From positions 908,562 through 972,561 of the forward strand of contig NZ_KE384533.1 of the NCBI RefSeq assembly GCF_000426525.1: 64,000 bases of DNA, in the 5' to 3' direction. A program made the position numbers and the translations under genes. Source of the DNA: Nocardioides alkalitolerans DSM 16699 (GTDB lineage: Bacteria; Actinomycetota; Actinomycetes; Propionibacteriales; Nocardioidaceae). Positions 51,976 through 60,670 of this stretch are shown here, in pieces. The notes beneath the pieces are model-generated. The model was not told the origin of the DNA and ran no database searches. It saw nothing but the letters and a program-made list of their open reading frames with translations. The stretch's first letter is position 1. Each line of letters opens with the position of its first letter.

Positions 51976-53394
51976 TCAGACGACCAGGTACCCCAGCTCG
52001 GTGAGGCGCGCGATCTCCGCGCGCAGCGCCGGGTGGTGGGCGGCGTCGGCGGCGCGACCACCGGCGACGTACAGATCGGTGGCGCCCTGGCGGGTCGCCT
52101 CGTCGCCGTCGAAGACCACGGTGACGCGGTTGGCCAGGCCCTGGTTGATGAGCGAGCCGAGGAGGGCGACGGGGTCCGTCCGGTCCTCCAGCGACAGCAC
52201 GCGGGTGTGCTCGGGGATGCGCGGCACCTGCGACGAGGGCGAGCCGGCCGTCACGACCTGCTCGATCTCGAACTTGTCGGAGTCGGCGGCGGCCGCGACC
52301 TCGGCAGCCGTGATGCCACCCTGCGCGGAGCCCACGAGCATGACCTTGGCGTCGGCGTCTTCGCCCACGGCCTTCTCGATCGCCGCGACGACCTCGCGCT
52401 CGTACGCCGCGTGGTCACCGCCGACGAGCCGCAGGCGGCGACCGCGGCCGTTGCCGTCCGGGCCGGGCAGGTAGGCGATGTAGCGACCGTCGCGCACCCG
52501 CTGGACCTGGACCCGCCCCGTCACGGCGGCGAGCACGGTCATCAGGTCCTCGATGGAGCGCGGGATGTCGGCGCCGCTCTCGCCCGCGGCGACGTCCGCC
52601 TCGGTCTCGGGCAGCAGCTCGGCGGTGACGCCGACGGCGATGTCGCGGAACGCCGAGGCGGTGTCGGCGCCGAACGGTGCGGCGCCGAGGGCCTCGAGCC
52701 CGCCCCGGGCCGCAGCGGTGCCGCGCTCGCCGGCGAGCACGCCCGCGGTGAGGAGCGACCGCATCTGCAGGCTCTCGAGCAGGCCGCCGCCGCCGGTGGA
52801 GACGTGGTCGAGCAGCTCGGGGTTCTGCTCGGCGAGCTCCCCGAGGTACGTCGCCAGCCCGTCGCGGTCGAGCGCGTCGGTCTCGATCAGGCCCGCGGAG
52901 ACGATCGCGCCGCCCAGCGCCACCTCGGGGGCGAGGAAGCCGATCGCCCGGCCCGCGATGGAGCCGAGCGTGCGGTAGGCGACGTCCTGGAGCTCGTCGA
53001 TCCAGCGGTAGGTGAGCACGGTCGCCCGCACCACGAGGGCGTCGGCGTCGAGCTCGATGGAGCGCGTCAGCAGCCCGTGCTTGCCGGTGGTGGCGGCGCG
53101 GATGTCGCCCTCGGCCGCCTCGTAGGTGCGGGGGGAGAGCGCCGCGGACTCGGAGACGGACTCGTCGGAGAGCACCCGGTGGCCGAGCCGGGCGCGGGCC
53201 CGCATCTCGTCGCCGGTGGAGTCGAAGAGGTCGGCGAGCGCCAGCATCCGGTCGTACTTGTCCTCGAGCGCGGCCGCCTCGGCGCGCGCCTCGGCCGCCG
53301 GGTCGGGGGCGGACCCGCCCAGGTTCTCGAGGGAGGGATCGGGCGTGGGTGCGGTGGAGTCGTCCGCCGCGGTGTCGGGCGTGGGGATGCTCAT
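51976..53394 (-). CDS. Alpha/beta-hydrolase-like protein, cassette A, pseudoenzyme
   Basis: A 472-residue protein. The N-terminus is acidic, then a helical region opens with the motif LADLFDSTGDEM (shared with cassette B), followed by a hydrolase fold. The nucleophile elbow, which in cassette B reads GHSQGG, reads GSAQGG here, so the serine is replaced by Ala. Asp in LEDRTDPVALL and His in DAAHHPAL, the other triad positions, remain. It is the last gene of cassette A; its ATG overlaps the upstream stop. I infer an inactive or binding-only version of the cassette B enzyme, in a set probably exported by ESX. Confidence 0.65.
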   Translation of the reverse strand: MSIPTPDTAADDSTAPTPDPSLENLGGSAPDPAAEARAEAAALEDKYDRMLALADLFDSTGDEMRARARLGHRVLSDESVSESAALSPRTYEAAEGDIRAATTGKHGLLTRSIELDADALVVRATVLTYRWIDELQDVAYRTLGSIAGRAIGFLAPEVALGGAIVSAGLIETDALDRDGLATYLGELAEQNPELLDHVSTGGGGLLESLQMRSLLTAGVLAGERGTAAARGGLEALGAAPFGADTASAFRDIAVGVTAELLPETEADVAAGESGADIPRSIEDLMTVLAAVTGRVQVQRVRDGRYIAYLPGPDGNGRGRRLRLVGGDHAAYEREVVAAIEKAVGEDADAKVMLVGSAQGGITAAEVAAAADSDKFEIEQVVTAGSPSSQVPRIPEHTRVLSLEDRTDPVALLGSLINQGLANRVTVVFDGDEATRQGATDLYVAGGRAADAAHHPALRAEIARLTELGYLVV

Positions 53395-54317
53395 GCGGTC
53401 ACCTCCGCGAGGACCGGTGCGATGGCTGAAGCGAAGTCGGAGGGCTCGACGCGCCGTACCTCGACGCGGTGCTCGTCGCCGTCGGTGTGCGGGCGTAGGG
53501 AGTGCCAGCCGTCGGCCAGCAGGAGCCAGGAGACGACGCCGACGGTGGTGGCGTCGGCGGCGACGTCGGCCAGCATCGCGCGGATGCGGCCCTGGCCCTC
53601 GGAGTGCAGGGCCTGCAGCAGCTCGAGCACCTCCTGGTCGCCCAGGGGGCGGGCGTCGGCGTCCAGCACCCGGCCCGAGTGCTGGGCGACGAGCACGGGG
53701 AGCACGTCGAGGCGGTGGGTGCGCAGCGCCTCGCCGGCGGCGTCGACCAGCTCGTACGGCAGGTCGACCACCTCGGGCAGCGCGGAGGCGGAGAGAGGGA
53801 CGTCCTCGGGGATGCCCGCGACCCGCCCGAGGTCGTCCGGCCACGACTCGGTGCCGAACCAGGCGAGCTCGAAGACGATGCCGTCGACCGTCGCCAGCGT
53901 GGCGACCGCGCCGCCGGCCTGGCGGTGCCAGGACTTGGCGCGGATGCCCGCGGCGGTGACGTCGATGTCGAGGCCCAGGTCGGGGGTGGCGAGCAGCCCG
54001 ATGGCGCCGAGCACGCCCGGGTCGACGCCGTCGGCCCCGATGAGCCCGCGTCGGGTCAGGGACTCGACCGGGTCGTGGAGCGACGCGAGCGCGTCGGCGT
54101 AGACGGAGCCGTCGGAGTCGGTGGTCGTGCCACCGAGCCGGTCGGCGAGCGGGTCGGGTGCGCCGACCGCGTCGTCCAGCACGAACGGCAGCGGGGCGTC
54201 ACCGGCGCTGGCGGCGCAGTACTGCAGCTCGGGAAGGGTGAGGGCCACACGGCGCGGCAGGCCCTCGAGGAGGGTCGTCGCCGGCGGCGGCGGGGTTCCG
54301 AGATCGATGGTCGTCAT
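53391..54317 (-). CDS. EspG-like ESX-associated protein, cassette A
   Basis: A 308-residue soluble protein with a paralogue in cassette B. The shared part is at the C-terminus: THRLDVLPVLVAQ, DADARPLGDQEVLELLQALHSEGQG and SWLLLADGWHSLRP, then HRVEVRRVEPSDFASAI. Layout and location between a WXG-type protein and a large effector-like protein fit the EspG family (ESX secretion chaperones), but the sequence is diverged. Its stop overlaps the hydrolase start (ATGA), and it starts one base before the upstream gene's end, so all three are coupled. Confidence 0.55.
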   Translation of the reverse strand: MTTIDLGTPPPPATTLLEGLPRRVALTLPELQYCAASAGDAPLPFVLDDAVGAPDPLADRLGGTTTDSDGSVYADALASLHDPVESLTRRGLIGADGVDPGVLGAIGLLATPDLGLDIDVTAAGIRAKSWHRQAGGAVATLATVDGIVFELAWFGTESWPDDLGRVAGIPEDVPLSASALPEVVDLPYELVDAAGEALRTHRLDVLPVLVAQHSGRVLDADARPLGDQEVLELLQALHSEGQGRIRAMLADVAADATTVGVVSWLLLADGWHSLRPHTDGDEHRVEVRRVEPSDFASAIAPVLAEVTA

Positions 54318-54318
54318 G

Positions 54319-54762
54319 TCACAGCCCTGGGAGTGAGACGGTCAGCCAGTCCTTGTGGCCGCTGGGCGGGGGGTCGAACGCGACGAGCTGCTGGTCCTCC
54401 GGCGAGAGCTGCCGGACGACGCCGGCCGGGTCGTCGTGGGTGGCGATCTCCGCCTCACGGGCCCGGGCGTCGTCGACGAGCGAGCCCGCCCGACGCTCGA
54501 TGTCGGCGATCGCGTCCTTCAGGCCCGCGACCTCCTTGCCGTGCTTCGTGAGCGACTCGCCGGCGTTCTCGTGCAGGGTCGCCGCGTCGCGCAGCAGTGC
54601 CGCGCGGTCGCGCATCCGCATGCGCAGGGCGTCCGCCGCCCGACCGTTCCAGTCGAGCGCGTCGGCCCCGGAGACCAGACGGTCGGCCATCACCCGGATG
54701 TCGACCCCCTGCTCGCGCAGCTCGTCGGCACGCCTACGGATGACCGTGGTGTCGCCGTACAT
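54319..54762 (-). CDS. WXG100-like protein, cassette A
   Basis: A 147-residue helical protein. A W-x-G turn (LDWNGRAADALRMRM) lies between two helices, as in WXG100 ESX substrates. It continues beyond the usual 100 residues with a second helical part and ends PPSGHKDWLTVSLPGL. Cassette B's protein ends in nearly the same tail (PPAGHADWLTIDLPG), which is a candidate export or docking signal. ATG at 54762 with GAGGAGGG before it. It is the first gene of cassette A, divergent from galE. Confidence 0.8.
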   Translation of the reverse strand: MYGDTTVIRRRADELREQGVDIRVMADRLVSGADALDWNGRAADALRMRMRDRAALLRDAATLHENAGESLTKHGKEVAGLKDAIADIERRAGSLVDDARAREAEIATHDDPAGVVRQLSPEDQQLVAFDPPPSGHKDWLTVSLPGL

Positions 54763-54925
54763 GCATCCCTCCTCGTCGCCCCCGGTTGAGTCCGGCAGTT
54801 CGTCTTCCCGGGGCACCCGGGGCCGAAACATCTGAGTACGACGGCTCTGGCGCCCGAAGACGTGACGACGGCCGCACGGAGCACCCCGTTCGCCCGGTCC
54901 GGGCACGGCGTACGACGCGGCTCCC

Positions 54926-54931
54926 TACGAT
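54926..54931 (+). promoter_or_regulatory. -10 box of galE
   Basis: TACGAT, 6 nt before the GTG at 54938, a leaderless arrangement. Confidence 0.5.
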
Positions 54932-54937
54932 GTCGAG

Positions 54938-55993
54938 GTGCGCGTACTCGTTGCCGGCGGCGCCGGCTACATCGGATCCCACACCGTGCTCGCCCTGCTC
55001 GCGCGGGGCCACGACGTGGTGGTCGCCGACGACTTCTCCAACGCCCGGCCGTCGGTGATGGACCGGCTCGCCGAGCTGGCCGGCCGACCGGTCGCGCTCG
55101 AGGAGGTCGACCTCACCGACGAGGCCCGCACCGAGGAGGTCGTGGCCCGCAGCGAGCCGGACGCCGTCATCCACTTCGCCGGTCTCAAGGCCGTGGGCGA
55201 GAGCGTGCGGGAGCCGCTCGCCTACTACCGCACCAACCTGGACGCGACGTTCTCGCTGCTCACCGCGATGCGCACCCACGACGTGCGTCGGCTCGTGTTC
55301 TCGTCGTCGGCCACCGTGTACGGCGACCACGCCCCGGTGCCGTACCCCGAGAGCTACGAGCCGTTGGCCGCCGCGAGCCCGTACGGCCGCACGAAGGTGA
55401 TGATCGAGCAGGTGCTCACCGACGTCGGCCTCGCCGACCCCGACCTGCGGATCGCGCTCCTGCGCTACTTCAACCCCGTCGGCGCGCACGCCTCCGGCCG
55501 CCTCGGCGAGGACCCGCAGGGCGTGCCCAACAACCTGGTGCCGTACGTCGCGCAGGTCGCCGTCGGCCGTCGCGACCGGCTGCAGATCTACGGCGACGAC
55601 TACGACACCCCCGACGGCACGTGCCTGCGCGACTACATCCACGTCGAGGACCTCGCCGAGGGCCACGTGGCCGCCCTCGAGCACCTCGAGGCCATGGCGA
55701 CCCCGGTGCGCGCCTTCAACCTCGGCAGCGGACGGGGCACGAGCGTGCGCGAGCTGTTCGACGCGTTCTGCGCGGCCGTCGGCCGTCCGCTCGAGGCCGA
55801 GGTCGTCGGGCGACGGCCGGGGGACCTCCCGGCGTACTGGGCCGACGTGACCCGCGCGGCCGACGAGCTCGGCTGGCGGGCGACGCGCGGGCTCGAGGAG
55901 ATGGTGGCCGACGTGTGGCGCTGGCAGTCCGCGAACCCGGACGGCTACCCCCGCGAGCGGGCCGGCCAGCACCCGGACGTCACTCCCGCGTGA
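54938..55993 (+). CDS. galE: UDP-glucose 4-epimerase
   Basis: A 351-residue NAD-dependent epimerase that interconverts UDP-glucose and UDP-galactose for cell-wall or capsule synthesis. It has GGAGYIGSHTVLALL (7-21), the catalytic SSSATVYG and YGRTK, and RYFNPVGAHASGRLGEDP. GTG start. It sits between the two ESX-linked cassettes, and its last 14 bp overlap the 3' end of the cassette B hydrolase. No mechanistic link to the cassettes can be seen. Confidence 0.93.
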   Translation: MRVLVAGGAGYIGSHTVLALLARGHDVVVADDFSNARPSVMDRLAELAGRPVALEEVDLTDEARTEEVVARSEPDAVIHFAGLKAVGESVREPLAYYRTNLDATFSLLTAMRTHDVRRLVFSSSATVYGDHAPVPYPESYEPLAAASPYGRTKVMIEQVLTDVGLADPDLRIALLRYFNPVGAHASGRLGEDPQGVPNNLVPYVAQVAVGRRDRLQIYGDDYDTPDGTCLRDYIHVEDLAEGHVAALEHLEAMATPVRAFNLGSGRGTSVRELFDAFCAAVGRPLEAEVVGRRPGDLPAYWADVTRAADELGWRATRGLEEMVADVWRWQSANPDGYPRERAGQHPDVTPA

Positions 55994-57446
55994 CCTGGTA
56001 GGTCGTCGCGGTGACCTCGGCGTCCGGGTCGAGGAAGCCACCGGCGGCGAGGGCCTGCGCGCGCTGGCGTAGACCGGGGTCGGCCGTCTCGTCGAGCGCG
56101 GCCCGGTCGAGCAGGGCGGCCCCGCGCTCGTACTCCGCCAGCGCGTGGGCGTCGGAGGCCCGCTCCCCGCCGCCCGCGAACCTGACCGTCAGCTGCTCCA
56201 CCCGGTCCGGGTTCGGCGCGCCGTCCAGCAGCGGCACCAGGTCGCGCTCGTTCTCCAGCGACGTCACCTGCACGCCCGCCGGCAGGTGCTCGACCTGGGC
56301 GAGCGGCGACCCGAGGGTCAGCACCTGCTCGACCCGGAACTCGCCCCCGGCCGCGATCTGCGCCGCCGCCATGCCGCCCTGGGAGTGCCCGACGAGCAGC
56401 ACGGGGTCGTCCGCCCCGACGCCGGCCCGGCGCATGGCCTCCTCGACGCCGCGCGTGTGCACGGTCGACTCGCCGCCGAGCGAGCGCAGGTTGGTGCCGA
56501 GGTCGCGGGCGTCGTCGCCCTGGGTCCACGGCAGCGTGCCCATGTCGTCGGTGCCGGGCAGCAGCACGACGTACCGCACGTCGTCGCCCTCGCCGATGCG
56601 CTGCACCTCGATCGTGCCGTTGCCCTCCGGCCGGTCGGCCGACGACAGCGCGTCGACCCGGCGCAGGCGCGCGACGAGCCCGGCGGCGGTGGCGGCCGCG
56701 GGCACGCTGGCGGTCCCGAGCGCCTCGACGCGGGGCTCGCCGTCGTCGTACCAGGTCGAGACCGCCCCCGCGGCGTCCCCGACGGTCTCGAGGCGCCACG
56801 GGCCGACGTACGGCGCGAAGCGGCCGTCGGACGCGTCCCACGCGCCCTCGAGCAGCCCGCCGCCCGTGCCGACGAGCCACTCGGCCCGGGCCGGGTTCGC
56901 CATCGCCCACTGCTCGAGCTCCTCGACGGGCACGGCGGGGCCGCCCCCGTCGCCGCCCTCGAGCGCGGCCCGGAGCGACTCCAGGTCGTCGCCCGGCCGG
57001 GGCACCTCGACGCCGAACCCGGCCGGCACGTAGGCGAGCGTGAACCCGGTGCCGTAGGAGAGCAGGTAGCGCTGGTGCTCCAGCTGCTCGCGCACGAGCG
57101 CGTCGGCGGCGCGCAGCGTCGTGACGGCCGCGCGCACGGCGTACGCCTGCGCCTCCCAGCGCAGCGCCTGCGCGGGCAGGCCGACAGGCGTCGTGGTGAG
57201 CAGGACGAGGGTGCCCTCGAGGGCGGCGAAGGAGCCGGGGGCGTACGGCGCGGAGAGCAGCAGGTCGTCGTCGACGATCGTGCGGGCCGGGGTCGCCGCC
57301 CAGGTGAGGAGCCGGTCGCCGGTCGCGTCGTACAGGTCGGCGAGGTCACCGGCGGCCTCGTAGTCGGCGGCGACGCCGTCGTACCCGCCGCGGGTCGTGT
57401 GGTCGGGCAGGGCCGGTCCGGGGAGCGGCGGGGTCGGGTCGGTCAT
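55980..57446 (-). CDS. Alpha/beta-hydrolase, cassette B
   Basis: A 488-residue protein. The N-terminal region holds LADLYDATGDRLL, the counterpart of LADLFDSTGDEM in cassette A. The C-terminal half is a hydrolase fold with the nucleophile elbow VGHSQGG, an Asp in ENERDLVPLL and a His in SDAHALAEY as a complete Ser-Asp-His triad. It could act on lipids or esters outside the cell. ATG overlaps the EspG-like gene's stop (ATGA). No signal peptide is visible, in line with ESX rather than Sec export. Convergent with galE, with 14 bp shared. Confidence 0.72.
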   Translation of the reverse strand: MTDPTPPLPGPALPDHTTRGGYDGVAADYEAAGDLADLYDATGDRLLTWAATPARTIVDDDLLLSAPYAPGSFAALEGTLVLLTTTPVGLPAQALRWEAQAYAVRAAVTTLRAADALVREQLEHQRYLLSYGTGFTLAYVPAGFGVEVPRPGDDLESLRAALEGGDGGGPAVPVEELEQWAMANPARAEWLVGTGGGLLEGAWDASDGRFAPYVGPWRLETVGDAAGAVSTWYDDGEPRVEALGTASVPAAATAAGLVARLRRVDALSSADRPEGNGTIEVQRIGEGDDVRYVVLLPGTDDMGTLPWTQGDDARDLGTNLRSLGGESTVHTRGVEEAMRRAGVGADDPVLLVGHSQGGMAAAQIAAGGEFRVEQVLTLGSPLAQVEHLPAGVQVTSLENERDLVPLLDGAPNPDRVEQLTVRFAGGGERASDAHALAEYERGAALLDRAALDETADPGLRQRAQALAAGGFLDPDAEVTATTYQVTRE

Positions 57447-58351
57447 CGGGCGGCTCCTCGGTCGGGTGCGGACGGGTCGTGCGGGCGGACGGGTCGGCTG
57501 GGTCGGCTGGGTCGGCTGGGTCGGCTGGGTCGGCTGGGTCGGCTGGGTCGGCTGGGTCGGCTGGGTCGGGTGGCCGCGACCACCAGCTGCGCGGCGTGGG
57601 CGGTGTCGGGGGCGGCCACGAGCTCGACGAGCCGGTGACCACCGCGCCGTACGGGGCGCAGCCGGCGCCAGCCGTCGGTCCAGCGCAGGTACTGGGCGCC
57701 CGTGACGTCGGCCTGGCCCGGGGTGCGGCGGGTGACGGTGGCGGTGAGCGAGCCCTCGGCGCCGTCGACCAGGTCGCGCAGCAGCCGGGCAGCCGAGCCG
57801 ACGTCCAGCGGCCGCGCGTGCCGGGCGTCGGTGCCGACCCGCACCGGCACGGGGTCCTCGGCGAGCAGCACCGGCAGCAGGTCGAGCCGGCCGGCCGCGA
57901 CCATCGCCGCGCCGGCGGCCAGGGTCGGCTGCGCCAGGGCGACGTACGGCGGGAGCCCGCCGGGGCAGCCCCTCTCCGCGCGCGGTGGCGCTGGCGAGGC
58001 AGGGCGACCCCCGGGGGCGAGCAGCCGCGCGACCTCGTCCGCCCACCCGGCTACCGGCAGGGCGACGACCTCGGCGGGCGGGGAGCCCGACCCGACCGGA
58101 CCGTCCACCAGCTCGGTGAGGCAGACGACCCGGGCACCCGTGCCGCCCTCGTCCCCGCCCGGTCCGGACCGGACCAGCGCGTGCACCGCAGCGACCGTCA
58201 GCGCGGTCCGACCAGGGCCCGGCAGCCGGAGGTGCAGCCGGGCGCGCATCGTCGCGACGACCTCGTCGCGCCCGACCGCGAGCGTCGCCGCCGTGAGCGC
58301 GCACCCGCCCGGGAGCACCCGGCGCGGAACGGGCCCCCGCCCGCCGCTCAC
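57443..58351 (-). CDS. EspG-like ESX-associated protein, cassette B
   Basis: A 302-residue paralogue of the cassette A gene: GRLDLLPVLLAEDP, TDARHARPLDVGSAARLLRDL and RWTDGWRRLRPVRRGGHRLVELV align with it. The sequence is shorter and more diverged at the N-terminus. The C-terminus ends with a (Pro-Ser-Arg)-type run encoded by nine perfect 9-bp DNA repeats (57493-57573), then HDPSAPDRG. GTG start overlaps the WXG gene stop. EspG relation is inferred from layout, not from a clear motif. Confidence 0.5.
   Translation of the reverse strand: MSGGRGPVPRRVLPGGCALTAATLAVGRDEVVATMRARLHLRLPGPGRTALTVAAVHALVRSGPGGDEGGTGARVVCLTELVDGPVGSGSPPAEVVALPVAGWADEVARLLAPGGRPASPAPPRAERGCPGGLPPYVALAQPTLAAGAAMVAAGRLDLLPVLLAEDPVPVRVGTDARHARPLDVGSAARLLRDLVDGAEGSLTATVTRRTPGQADVTGAQYLRWTDGWRRLRPVRRGGHRLVELVAAPDTAHAAQLVVAATRPSRPSRPSRPSRPSRPSRPSRPSRPVRPHDPSAPDRGAAR
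57493..57573. repeat. Nine perfect 9-bp tandem repeats in a coding region
   Basis: GTCGGCTGG is repeated nine times with no interruption, plus a degenerate tenth unit. It lies in frame inside the cassette B EspG-like gene and codes for Arg-Pro-Ser units, so length changes would not shift the frame. Confidence 0.9.
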
Positions 58352-58851
58352 GACATCCCCGGCAGGTCGATGGTGAGCCAGTCCGCGTGCCCGGCGGGCG
58401 GCACGTCGACGCGCTCGATCTGCTCGCGCAGGCGCTCGTCGTCGCCGAGGTCGATGCCGACGAGACCGGCCGCGCCCTCGGCGAGCTCGCCGGCCACCTC
58501 CACCGCGCCTCCCACCACGACGCCCGCCAGGTCCACGACCCGAGCGCCGACCGAGGAGGCGAGATCGACGAAGCGCTGACGGATCTCGGCGACGACGACG
58601 AGCGCCACCTCCACCTGGCGGGCGTGCTCCTCGAGGGCGGCGGCCACGTCGTCGTGGGCTCCCGCCGTACGGCGCAGCGACCCCGCCGTGGCGCGGGCGC
58701 CGTGGCGCAGGGCGTCGGCCGACGCGCCCACCCAGGGCGTGGCGTCGGCGTGCGCGACGAGGCGGTCGGCCTCGGCGCGGATCGTGGTCGCACGCTCGGC
58801 GTACGACGCGGCGAGACGTCGCAGGGCGGCGACGTCGGGCAGCAGGCTCAT
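58348..58851 (-). CDS. WXG100-like protein, cassette B
   Basis: A 167-residue helical protein with the W-x-G turn (TPWVGASADALRHGA) between two helices, then a second part with a Gly/Val-rich helix (VGARVVDLAGVVVGGAVEVAGELAEG). It ends PPAGHADWLTIDLPGMS, matching the cassette A tail. ATG at 58851 follows no clear Shine-Dalgarno. It is the first gene of cassette B, next to the antiporter gene on the opposite strand. Confidence 0.78.
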   Translation of the reverse strand: MSLLPDVAALRRLAASYAERATTIRAEADRLVAHADATPWVGASADALRHGARATAGSLRRTAGAHDDVAAALEEHARQVEVALVVVAEIRQRFVDLASSVGARVVDLAGVVVGGAVEVAGELAEGAAGLVGIDLGDDERLREQIERVDVPPAGHADWLTIDLPGMS

Positions 58852-59049
58852 GGGGCGGCTCCGCAGGTCTCGGGTCGGTCTCGGGTCGTGCCCGCGGGGC
58901 CGGGTGCGCCCGCGGCACGCCCCCTGCCCGGGCAGCGACGGTGGCCCAAACCACGTGCTGGGCGACCTGTGGAGGAACGGGACGCGGCCCTCGGGCGGCG
59001 CCCGGCCCCGTAGGATCGGCGGCACGCCCCCACGCCGAGAAGGTGATCC

Positions 59050-60633
59050 TTGACGTTCGACGCGCACGACCTGGATCGCTTCCTGCTCGTGGGGTCGGCC
59101 GTCACCCTTCTCGCGATCCTCGCCGTGCGGCTCTCGTCGCGCGCCGGCCTCCCGAGCCTGATCCTCTACCTGCTCATGGGCGTCGTCCTGGGCGAGGCGG
59201 GCCTCGGCATCCAGTTCTCCGACGCCGGCCTGGCCCACGCCCTGGGCTTCGGCGCGCTCGTGCTGATCCTCGCGGAGGGCGGTCTCACCACCGACTGGCG
59301 CGAGCTGAGACCGAGCATGCGTCTGGGGCTCGGCCTGGCGACCATCGGCATGGCGGTCTCGGTGACGGTGGTGGCGGTGGGCGCCCACCTGCTGCTCGGA
59401 CTGCCGTGGCAGCTGGCGGTGCTGCTGGGCGCCGCGACCTCGGCCACCGACGCGGCGGCCGTCTTCTCCGTGCTGCGGATCGTCCCGCTCCCGCGCCGGG
59501 TCACCGGTCCGCTCGAGGCCGAGTCCGGCCTCAACGACGCCCCCACGGTCGTGCTCGTCGTGCTGGTCTCGTCGGGCGCGGCCCTCGAGCACGGGGTGCT
59601 CTTCATGTTCGCGGAGATCGTCTTCGAGCTCATCGTCGGCCTGGCGATCGGCCTCGGCGTCGGTTTCGGCGGTGCCTGGCTGATGCGCCGGGCCGCGCTG
59701 CCGTCGTCGGGCCTCTACCCCATCGCCGTCCTCTGCCTCACGGTCCTGGCGTACGGCGCCGGCGCCGCCGCGCACGCGTCGGGGTTCGCGGCCGTCTACG
59801 TCGCCGCGCTGGTGCTCGGCAACTCCGACCTGCCCCACCGGGCGACGACCCGCTCGTTCTCGGAGGGCGTCGCGTGGCTCGCGCAGATCGGGCTCTTCAT
59901 CATGCTCGGCCTGCTGCTGAGCCCCGGTCGGATCACGTGGGAGGTCATCGGCCTCGCCCTCGCCGCGGGCTTCATCCTCACCGCCGTCGCCCGTCCGGTC
60001 TCCGTCGCGGTCAGCGCCCTGGTGCAGCCGCACACGCCGTGGCGCGACCAGCTGTTCCTCTCCTGGGCGGGCCTGCGGGGCGCCGTGCCGATCGTCTTCA
60101 CGACCATCCCGCTCGCCGCCGGGGTGGCGGGGGCGGAGCGGCTCTTCGACATCGTGTTCGTGCTCGTCGTGGTCTACACGCTGCTCACGGGCCCGACCCT
60201 GCCCTGGGTCGCCCGCCGCCTCGGCCTGGCCGACGAGGGAGAGGCCCGCGAGCTCGACATCGACGCGGCACCGCTCGAGCGGGTCGCGGCCGACCTCATC
60301 CAGGTGCGCATCCCGGAGGCCTCGAAGCTGCACGGGGTCGAGGTGGCCGAGCTGCGCCTGCCGGTCGGGGCGTCCATCTCGCTCATCGTGCGCGGCGAGC
60401 TCGTGCTCGTCCCGGAGCCCTCGACCGCGCTGCGCCGCGGGGACGACCTCATCGTCGTGACGCCGCGCGGCCTGCGCGACCAGACGGAGGACCGGCTGCG
60501 CCTGGTCTCGGAGAACGGCCGGCTCGCGCAGTGGCTGCACCGCGGGACCGCGGGTGACGCGTCAGGCGGAGGGGCCGGTCGTCCGGGCGGAGCCGGGACC
60601 CCGGGTCGACCGGTGCGGCCGCACCAGGACTAG
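59050..60633 (+). CDS. Monovalent cation/H+ antiporter with TrkA-C domain
   Basis: A 527-residue CPA1-type antiporter related to K+/H+ antiporters of the CvrA/NhaP2 group. About 12 hydrophobic helices are seen, with LGAATSATDAAAVFSVLR and GLNDAPTVV in the ion-binding core. The C-terminal 140 residues include a TrkA-C-like domain (KLHGVEVAELRLPVGASISLIVRGELVLVPEPSTALRRGDDLIVVT) that would sense a nucleotide or ion. TTG start with AGAAGG before it. It likely controls ion balance or pH. Confidence 0.85.
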   Translation: MTFDAHDLDRFLLVGSAVTLLAILAVRLSSRAGLPSLILYLLMGVVLGEAGLGIQFSDAGLAHALGFGALVLILAEGGLTTDWRELRPSMRLGLGLATIGMAVSVTVVAVGAHLLLGLPWQLAVLLGAATSATDAAAVFSVLRIVPLPRRVTGPLEAESGLNDAPTVVLVVLVSSGAALEHGVLFMFAEIVFELIVGLAIGLGVGFGGAWLMRRAALPSSGLYPIAVLCLTVLAYGAGAAAHASGFAAVYVAALVLGNSDLPHRATTRSFSEGVAWLAQIGLFIMLGLLLSPGRITWEVIGLALAAGFILTAVARPVSVAVSALVQPHTPWRDQLFLSWAGLRGAVPIVFTTIPLAAGVAGAERLFDIVFVLVVVYTLLTGPTLPWVARRLGLADEGEARELDIDAAPLERVAADLIQVRIPEASKLHGVEVAELRLPVGASISLIVRGELVLVPEPSTALRRGDDLIVVTPRGLRDQTEDRLRLVSENGRLAQWLHRGTAGDASGGGAGRPGGAGTPGRPVRPHQD

Positions 60634-60670
60634 CCGCACCCCGGCGCCCGCACCGGTCGTCGGGCGGGAC

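Noticed and set aside
57493-57573. Possible CRISPR or integration site
   Set aside because: It is a simple in-frame 9-bp tandem with no spacers.
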